A stretch of DNA of 64,000 nucleotides from Coniferiporia sulphurascens. Its lineage: Eukaryota > Basidiomycota > Agaricomycetes > Hymenochaetales > Hymenochaetaceae. Shown here in pieces: positions 57,341 through 64,000 of the stretch (positions are counted from its first letter, which is position 1; the number at the start of each line of letters is the position of its first letter). The stretch is taken from the NCBI GenBank assembly GCA_002794785.1, contig NBBA01000001.1:3286001-3350000 (forward strand). The letters are read 5' to 3'. A program made the translations under genes and the position numbers. The notes below the pieces were generated by a model. The model did not search any database, was not told the origin of the DNA, and saw nothing but the letters and a program-made list of their open reading frames with translations.

Positions 57341-58768
57341 ATGGTACGTGTATTGACTCAGTCCAGGCGTCAATCGGCCCCCAGAAGTATTTTCAACTAA
57401 CGCCGTGCGGTGCACTACGGCGCTACGATCATCGCGTTCCTTTAGAGTTCATCGGATGCAGTCGAAGATGTCGTCCAGGACCAGAAGAGCCCAGTCTCCT
57501 CTACAACCGCATCATCAAGCAAAGCGTAAGAAGATATAGGGGGAAAAGATTTCACTCAAGCTGATCCCGTGGTAGATTCATCTCTGGCGGCTTTGGCGGT
57601 GTATGCGCCGTGCTCGTCGGACACCCCTTTGACCTCATCAAGACGCGTCTCCAGACAGCCCAACCCGGTTTGTACACGGGTGCGCTGGATGCAGTGAAGA
57701 AGACGCTTGCGAAGGACGGCGTGCTCGGGTGAGAATTTACTGGAAAATGGCGAGAGAAGGGCATGCTCATTCATCTCGAAGGCTATACCGCGGCATGGTA
57801 CCCCCACTGCTGGGGGTGACGCCGATCTTCGCTGTATCATTCTGGGTGAATCCGGACTCTTCCTTTCCAATATTTTGCCGAGTGCTAACATTCGTAATAC
57901 AGGGCTATGATCTCGGCCAGCGGATGGTGCGCTCCCTCACGCCCAACCGGCCCAGCGCCGGTCTGACCACTGCCGAGTACGCAGCTGCTGGTTTCATCTC
58001 CGCAATCCCGCAGACGTTTGTCGCTGCACCCATTGAGCGCGCCAAGGTACTTCTGCAGATCCAGGGCCAAGGTTCCGGCGATGCGAAGTACAAGGGCGTA
58101 CTCGACGTCGTGCGCGTGCTGTATAAGGAGGGTGGGATCCGGAGTATATTTCGTGGGACGGGCGCGACACTTGCGCGTGATGGGCCGGGAAGCGCAGCGT
58201 GCGTGTGGACTACTCTTTCTCGCTTCTTGAAATGACCAGAGATAACGCATTCATACAGGTACTTTGTCGGTTACGAAGTGACGAAGAAGGCACTCACGCC
58301 AGCTGGCGCATCAGCTTCTGACCTTAACCTCGGTGCGGTAATTTTCGCCGGCGGCATGGCAGGCGTTGCGATGTGGAGTATCGCTATTCCCCCAGATGCG
58401 CGTTAATTGCTACTCCGGAAAAATTCATCCGTAGGTTAATGACTATTCTTGTTATAGGTTTTGAAATCGCGAATTCAAACGGCACCTTCCGGCACGTACT
58501 CCGGACTTTTGGACTGTGCTCGGAAGACCATCGCTGCGGACGGAGTGGCGGCATTATGGAAAGGATTTGGCCCGGCCATGGCTAGGGTGCGTCAGACTCT
58601 CAAGCACAGATATATGTAACTTATTATTTTCCTTTCCTTCCTCAGGCTTTCCCAGCGAACGCAGCTACCTTCGTATGTGACTACTTGTCTTCATTTTGGA
58701 AATATACTCAAGCTTTTTTATAGTTGGGCGTTGAGGCGTCAAGAAAATTGCTGGACGGGTTATTCTGA
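57341..58768 (+). CDS. CRC1: mitochondrial carnitine/acylcarnitine carrier
   Basis: Inner-membrane exchanger of carnitine and acylcarnitines. The first coding exon appears to be just the ATG at 57341-57343, followed by a donor GTACGT; the next exon continues SSSDAVEDVVQDQKS. The three carrier repeats show PFDLIKTRLQ (near 57630), PIERAKVLLQIQGQ (near 58030, an arrangement typical of this carrier) and PPDVLKSR (near 58460). Repeat ends include LYRGMVPPLLGVTPIFAVSFW and FRGTGATLARDGPGSAAYFV. The last exon ends SRKLLDGLF. About eight exons. A LINE copy lies just upstream and must be part of, or displace, its promoter. Confidence 0.9.
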
Positions 58769-59024
58769 TATACATAGTACGCTTGAGTATTCGTTAGAGA
58801 CTTTTAGACTGGTTCAGGTCAAGGAACTAATTTCGTCACGCAAGCACGCTCCTCTCGGAAAACAGCATTTGAGTTAACATCAGGTACTCGACCGTTAACA
58901 GGGCAGGAACATAAACATGACACCAAGGAAATAAATGAAATAATTGAAGGATAAAAATGTTTCGACTTATTCCGTCCATTTACCAAGACAGAACGACGAC
59001 CGTCGTATCATCCATGTACTTGAA

Positions 59025-60424
59025 TTACAAATCGACGGTGAGCTTGATAGATTGCTTCTCGAGGTCATCTCCGAGCGCGTCCTTTGCGATGCGAAGCGCC
59101 ACGTTCTTTCTAAGGCCCTCGTACTCGCCTTGAACCTCTTCCTTAAGGGAAACTTTAGCAATCCGGTGCACCACGTCCTCCAGTACCGGGATCCGTTCAC
59201 CGTACAAATCCGTCAGTCCGTCGGAGCAGAGAATGAGCGAGAACTTGCACGTTCCTGGGCCTTCTTCGCCCTTGAGAGCGCGGTGTTCGACCTCAGGAAT
59301 GGACGACACATACGGCGGCGTTAGGCTTCGCTTCATGATATCAATCGCTTTATTGGGATCCTTGTAGCCATTGAGCGTCTTAAGTATAACTTTGTCGATG
59401 TAGACAGCTGGCAGCTTAAAGGCGAGGTCGCCTAAGGCTATTAAAAAACCCCGAAGTTTCGATGAGTTAAAGCAGGAAGACTACCGATAGCTACGTACCT
59501 CGTGTAACAGCAATTGAGCCGAGAACCCGGTTGCGAAGCACTACATCAGGTTCATCGGGATGCTCCGACCGAAGACGATCCGCTTCGCTTTTCACGCGTC
59601 CATTGTGGGCGGAGGAAAGCAACGTAGCCTTGAAACCATTCGGTGCGGTAGTGTCGGTTTCCGCAAGTACTAGGGATAGAGACGATTAAGAGGGTGGCTT
59701 TTTCATGAAAAGCTTTCTCACCAGCTTGACAGTCGCCTAAATTCGCGACCCACACATTCTCCCCGGCAGGATCAACCAAGCCAATGATCACAGTGCTACC
59801 TTGAATGCCGCGAATTATGGCCTGGTGTACCTTGCCTCCCGATTCCTGATCATTTATAATGCCTTTGAGCTCTTCCTCGCTCATTTCCGCAAAGTTGGTG
59901 GGCAGGTTGAAGATAATCTCATCACGAAGCGAATTATCGAAAGCCTCAATGGCTTGCTTGAGGGCAGCGGAGATCGCTTGCGGCGCAACGTCGCCCGACA
60001 AAGCAGTCGACAGAGCCTGGCGTACAAATCCAGGCATGGCTTGCCTAGCGTATTCCGACAGTTCATATCCCAAATGGCCTGACGGAAAATTCAGCTCACA
60101 GCAAAGTACATTTCTACAGGTCGATTACTTACCATCGAAAACGGCTGCGAACGTCCAGACACCAGAAGGGAATTCCCAAAGCTGGATATCGTGTCGATCC
60201 TCACTCTTCCCCGTTAGGAAGGTTTGAAAAGTGGCGCTGTGCACAGTGACCTTCTTGTCCGCCGTCACCAGCTCAGCGGGTGCGGCAATCCGAGATAATT
60301 CGGTATTGAATGCTGCATGGTTAACATAGGACCGGTAGGCTTGTGGCCACTGCACAATCTTCTCGTCATCATAGAACTCGCCAAAGTCTGAGACGGTGGC
60401 GAGTTTAACGGTGTAGTCAGCCAT
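59025..60424 (-). CDS. PP2C-family protein phosphatase with premature stop
   Basis: Metal-dependent Ser/Thr phosphatase resembling pyruvate dehydrogenase phosphatases. The ATG at 60424 begins MADYTVKLATVSDFGE. PP2C motifs in order: VWTFAAVFDGHLG (exon junction within FDG), ENVWVANLGDCQA, VLGSIAVTR followed by ALGDLAFKLP, and ILCSDGLTDLYG. The frame then meets TAA at 59027-59025. Beyond it the same frame still codes FKYMDDTTVVVLSW before a second stop (58982-58980). The lost tail holds the Asp pair that binds metal, so the truncated product should be inactive or weak. The neighbouring codons suggest TAC changed to TAA. Either a recent null allele, a readthrough case or a sequencing error. Confidence 0.85.
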
Positions 60425-60837
60425 TGTGAGGTGTTTGTGTTCTGTGTTCGATGTGAAGCACAGAAAACGTGTTTAGTAAATTCTTTTAATGGTGTCGAAA
60501 GCAGTGCTGGGCAATGGGTAATGGGCAATGGGCAATGGCAGTGGGCAACGGCGTGGGCAATGGGCGTTGGTCGTTGGGCGAAGGGTTGCGTCCGTACATT
60601 CCTTACAATGGCTTATCATGTGCAACGTCGAGGCTCTGACAAGCGCTCACGCCGAAGGAAGACCTTACGGACAAAGTTTTTTTTCGTCCACCGCACGTAC
60701 CAGGGTGTACTCCCCGCTGGAACGACAGAACAAGTTAGGCATCCGCTCATACAGATAAGCTTTCTTAACGTTCACTCTAACATACCGGCTTTCCCCCCAA
60801 AAACACAGCCATGGAATAATCCCGTGTAAAAGTCGAT
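60425..60837. promoter_or_regulatory. PP2C promoter region and GNL1 3' end
   Basis: 413 bases between the GNL1 stop and the PP2C start, both on the minus strand. It holds a G-rich repeat (60507-60582). No coding frame is supported. Confidence 0.5.
60507..60582 (+). repeat. imperfect minisatellite of GGGCAAT units
   Basis: About ten degenerate 7-8 bp units (TGGGCAA and GGGCAATG variants) in tandem, breaking down toward the right into TGGGCGTT. G-rich on the plus strand. It lies 83-158 bases upstream of the PP2C start codon. Confidence 0.8.
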
Positions 60838-63010
60838 TCAATCCTCTATATCTTCTTCTGCGGAATCTTCTATCGCCAGTACAGCAAACATACTCGATCC
60901 GGCAGAAATGTGTTTGACTGTCGAATGTTCGTAATCTTCCCCTCCCCAATCAGGCACGTCGCTCTTCTCGCTATCTGACAGTAAACTGGCACTATCAGAG
61001 TCATTGCTGTCGGTGTCGGTATCGTAACCATTTGGTTCGTTATCCGTGTCTGTGCCCCTAATCCATATGCCGGTGCCACCGTTGTCTTTAAGTGATTTTT
61101 TAATGTCGGCTGTGGAAGGGTAGAATGCCCATTTGATTTTCCCTTCCGCAACTTCTCTCATGACTTGCAAAACGATTCGTAAGCATAGAGGCGGTGTGTA
61201 AATTTGTAACGTACGTGCATTGCCAGCCCTGTTAACATCAGGCCTCCCTGCCTTTGCGGCGATCCAACCTCTCTTATTTGCGTAAGCGGTAAGAACATCC
61301 ATTGCAGTCCAGGACGATTCGGAACTGATAGTTGGTCGTTTACCTTCGCGCCAGGTGCGCTTATCTTCTACAGTAGAGTCCTCCTCTGCGGGATGTTTCA
61401 GTCCAAGGATCTTCTCCAGCGGAATATATTGAAGGGCGTGATAAATGCAAGATGGAATGGCTGCTATTTGGGATACAGGCAAAGTGCCCGCAAGCACTTG
61501 CATCTCCATGTTTACATAGCTGGGGAATACCAATCCAGGGCAATCGACAAGCCTGATTTGATTCGTCCAGAATAAAGATTGAAAATGTTTCGTCTAGTAA
61601 AAGTTCAGTATGAGCCCCCTTGAAGTCGTTTAAAGAAGGAATTTTAAACATACCTTCCCAGGCGTTTTGGAGGCCTTGACCTTCTTCTGGCCAAATAGCG
61701 CATTAAGGAGTGAGCTTTTGCCCACGTTCGGTTGTCCTGTGCAGCGAATATAAATCATCATTTCAGGCGTGGAAAAAAGTAGGTTTACCAATCAAGCCAA
61801 TTGACACATAATCCTGATTGTCATCACTCTCATTATCAGGACATTGCTCTGACAGCTCCGTGGCGTCACGTTTATTATTCTGCGGGGAAATATGCCGATG
61901 ATGCAATATATCATTATCTCCTGCATTTAGGACGGCATTCCAATCGACTGTGCGTATTATGTCAGGTTTCCAGCTGGCAAGTTTCTGCGCATTGGAGGCT
62001 ATGTATGGGGGAGGAACACAAAGCTCCGCGTGGGCATCCTTTATTGCGTCGACGAGGTCCCTCCTCAAAGTTGTGGGAATCTGCGGATCAAAAGCCTTGC
62101 GCTTGCCCTGTCCCTCCCGCTGCTTTCGTTCAATATAGCTTTCAACCTTTACGACACGCGTATCCGGATATTTAGACTGTAGGAACTCTCTCCAGAGGGA
62201 AGATATTTCCGGACCGCTTATGTCTACCTTTGTAAGCACAAATATGATTTTTCGGGGGATCCGAAGCGACGAAAGATAGTTGTGCAAGGACTCAGGATAA
62301 TGGAGCAGAGGACAACGGGAGTCGAGCAGAATCAAGAGTATTTGACAAATTTCTGTCACGCGCCACCTCCAAATTTTCCTAAGTGACCGGAATTCAACAA
62401 GAATTGAGAAGAAAGCTTACATTTGCCGCCACACTTCCAGATTTCTCTCGTAGAGAGGTACAGAGTATGGCATCCCATCGGTAGGATGACTCGGCATTGC
62501 TTGTGCTCCTGATTGTAAACTGTGCGTCTCCTCTCCGGTGGCTTCCACAGGTACCTCCCCAGTCTTCCAGGCTTGGATCGCGTCGTCAGTTTCAGCTAAC
62601 CATCTTTTGAAAACACCTTCTTCATTGCTTTCCACTTGCTTTTTAGTCATTTCGTAGTTCCATTTTGGGCGTTTAATTATGGTCAGCTTTGAGGTGATGC
62701 TTAGAGGCGAGATGTCTCCCGGAGGAAACAGGGCCCTTTCCGAGGGCAAGGGCCGCGTAAGTACAAGGCTGGAAGCTTTTTCTTTCGCCTCCTGCAAGAA
62801 TGCGGGGGACATTTTGACAAAGGCAGATTGTAAACGGCGAGAAGATTGGACTTTCGCATCGACCTCCGAGGATTGTCTTCCTTTGGCCTTCTTAATCGCC
62901 GCTTGAGACTGTGAAACAGCCTCTGGCGGCAGGTCTCCCCGCTTTATTGCACGCTTGAGCTGTAGTTTCGCCTTTCGCTGAGTCGCAGAGTCAGGCTTGC
63001 ACCTAGGCAT
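60838..63010 (-). CDS. GNL1-type circularly permuted GTPase
   Basis: YlqF/YawG-type GTPase of the GNL1 group, a family tied to ribosome assembly. The ATG at 63010 starts a basic N-terminus MPRCKPDSATQRKAKLQLKR. The G motifs appear in permuted order: LTKVDISG (G4, near 62230), then DYVSIGLIG leading into QPNVGKSSLLNALFG (G1, near 61720), and VDCPGLVFP (G3, near 61540). The N-terminal part holds MPYSVPLYERNLEVWRQ. The C-terminus has an AMDVLTAYANKRGW segment and a long acidic Asp/Ser tail ending EEDIED. Five or six exons; intact. It is divergent from the oxidoreductase at 63620. Confidence 0.9.
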
Positions 63011-63619
63011 GGCGATCTAGAGCCTTGCTGGCCCGGCGGAAAAGAGAGCTGCAAGCTCCAAATACAAAGTTCCGGATTAGGCAGCTGATCCTGGACTTCT
63101 CTTCTTTAACGTAACATTACAATCCCTTTGAACTCTGAAGCACAATTGAACACACGGAAGTGTTACAATTTTTCCCTAGATTGTATTGCGCCATTCTACG
63201 AGAAAGTTGTCGACCTATGAACGTAAAGATGACTAACCCGTGTTGACATCATCAACGTTGCACAAATATGGAATTGCGGGCTCCCTCCTGCTCTGGGCTG
63301 CGCTCCATCTCCTGCGGGGAGAACGCGCACTCGCGCATCCAGCATGAACAAGCAGCGACCAGGTCCGTTGTCGGAACTGAGTAAAGTCGTCCTAAGCGTG
63401 TCCATACTTTTGCCGATCTCAAGTAAGGTACTTACATGCAAATTAATTTCTCGTAAGCATACTTACGCCGCACTTCACTTGCTGACTATCCTTTTCAGAA
63501 TTCCGAGTCGCAAGGCTGGTCTCGACTCCCACCTATTTCAACAATATGCTTAAAAGCAGGAATGCTCGTCGTTTAGGCCGCACCGGAAACCCGCCTCCTT
63601 CTTACTCTGAGCTACTCAC
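63011..63619. promoter_or_regulatory. divergent promoter region, GNL1 / oxidoreductase
   Basis: 609 bases between two start codons facing away from each other. The plus-strand frame at 63344-63553 shows no family likeness. No clear TATA box or repeat. Confidence 0.5.
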
Positions 63620-64000
63620 ATGTCTGACCAGAACATAGTCGTACTCGGCGGCGGTGGCGCTGGCGCGGCAGTTGCTCGTCTGCTTTCCGCAAAGCTTCCC
63701 AAGGGCTACAGCCTTATCCTCATAACCGCTCGCGAATGCTATGTTCACATGCCCGCCGCTATTCGCATGTCCGTGACATCCAAGGACAACTTAGAGGAGA
63801 AGGCACTCATCCCATATGATTCCCTCTTTGTCAACGGTAACGGCACAGTCAAGGTCGGTAATGCCGCCAGCATCGAGTCTCAGACCACTACTCCCGGTGG
63901 CTCTGTTATCCTTGAGAGCGGGGAAAGCATTGCTTTCAGGTACCTTGTCATTGCGACTGGCAGTAACTGGGAGGGACCGCTTAAGGGACTGTCGGGAAAA
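63620..64000 (+). CDS. FAD-dependent oxidoreductase, AIF2/FSP1-like, partial
   Basis: The ATG at 63620 begins MSDQNIVVLGGGGAGAAVA, a Rossmann FAD motif, and the frame is open to the window edge. It continues with LILITARECYVHMPAAIRM and FRYLVIATGSNWEG, the pattern of AIF-like/FSP1 NAD(P)H:quinone reductases. No intron is seen in the 127 residues present. The NAD-binding and C-terminal parts lie outside. Function as an NADH or NADPH oxidoreductase is inferred from family alone. Confidence 0.85.
   Translation, partial: MSDQNIVVLGGGGAGAAVARLLSAKLPKGYSLILITARECYVHMPAAIRMSVTSKDNLEEKALIPYDSLFVNGNGTVKVGNAASIESQTTTPGGSVILESGESIAFRYLVIATGSNWEGPLKGLSGK

Noticed and set aside
59010..59045. An 18-nt intron that would remove the PP2C stop codon
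   Set aside because: The only donor-acceptor pair gives GT...AG over 18 nt, far below the 50-nt introns used elsewhere in the window.

Overview
The window is nuclear DNA of a filamentous basidiomycete, most likely a mushroom-forming Agaricomycete. Almost every gene is cut by many short introns (about 50-80 nt, GT-AG, small exons), intergenic spaces are a few hundred bases, and the family set is fungal: a KRE6/SKN1-type beta-glucan protein, a fused MoaA/MoaC gene, an Msc7-type aldehyde dehydrogenase and a LysM membrane protein. No species is assigned. No rRNA, tRNA, CRISPR array or virus was seen. Gene spans run from start to stop codon and include introns. Splice sites were read by eye from frame continuity and family conservation.

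Layout: 1-416 tail of an unknown gene (+). 828-3320 Msc7-like aldehyde dehydrogenase (-), divergent from a full-length ABCC transporter (+, 3623-9719). 10099-11629 secreted pepsin-like protease (-), then 2.3 kb without a clear gene. 13980-15989 ARMT1/DUF89 phosphatase (+). 17499-19363 RNF115/126-type RING E3 (-). 20188-20877 conserved small protein (+). 21487-22912 D-amino-acid oxidase (+), convergent with a U1A/U2B''-type spliceosomal protein (-, 23047-24206). 24489-26445 LysM membrane protein and MARVEL protein (both +). 26989-28178 TatD hydrolase (-), divergent from TRM5 (+, 28331-30181). 30478-33445 calcium-regulated aspartate/glutamate carrier (+). 34235-36208 secreted Ser/Thr-rich repeat protein (+). 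36593-37165 TXNDC17-like thioredoxin (+). 37527-39431 amidase (+). 39892-42154 molybdopterin gene MOCS1/cnxABC (-). 42393-43347 coiled-coil protein (+). 43623-47063 UBE2O-like E2/E3 (+). 47532-50216 KRE6-like GH16 protein (-). 51076-52693 unknown conserved protein (+). 52980-54979 N-acetylglutamate synthase (-). 55760-57260 non-LTR retrotransposon remnant with target-site duplication and poly(A). 57341-58768 carnitine/acylcarnitine carrier (+). 58980-60424 PP2C phosphatase with an in-frame stop (-). 60838-63010 GNL1-type GTPase (-). 63620 to the edge, FAD oxidoreductase (+, partial).

Most genes are housekeeping and do not form an obvious pathway cluster. Several are mitochondrial (two carriers, N-acetylglutamate synthase, MOCS1 and possibly the PDP-like PP2C), two belong to ubiquitin signalling and two to RNA biology. 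No secondary-metabolite cluster is present.

The most notable observations are: (1) a MOCS1-type locus in which one optional intron splits the codon of the terminal glycine of the MoaA half, so retention gives a Gly-Gly terminus and splicing gives an in-frame MoaA-MoaC fusion; (2) repeated microexons of 10-19 nt that carry conserved motifs, one of 10 nt behind a GC-AG intron; (3) a single-base nonsense change that removes the last metal-binding Asp pair of a PP2C phosphatase; (4) a compact LINE-derived insertion about 80 bp upstream of the carnitine carrier start codon; (5) an intron at the UBE2O catalytic cysteine whose start repeats the downstream exon start.
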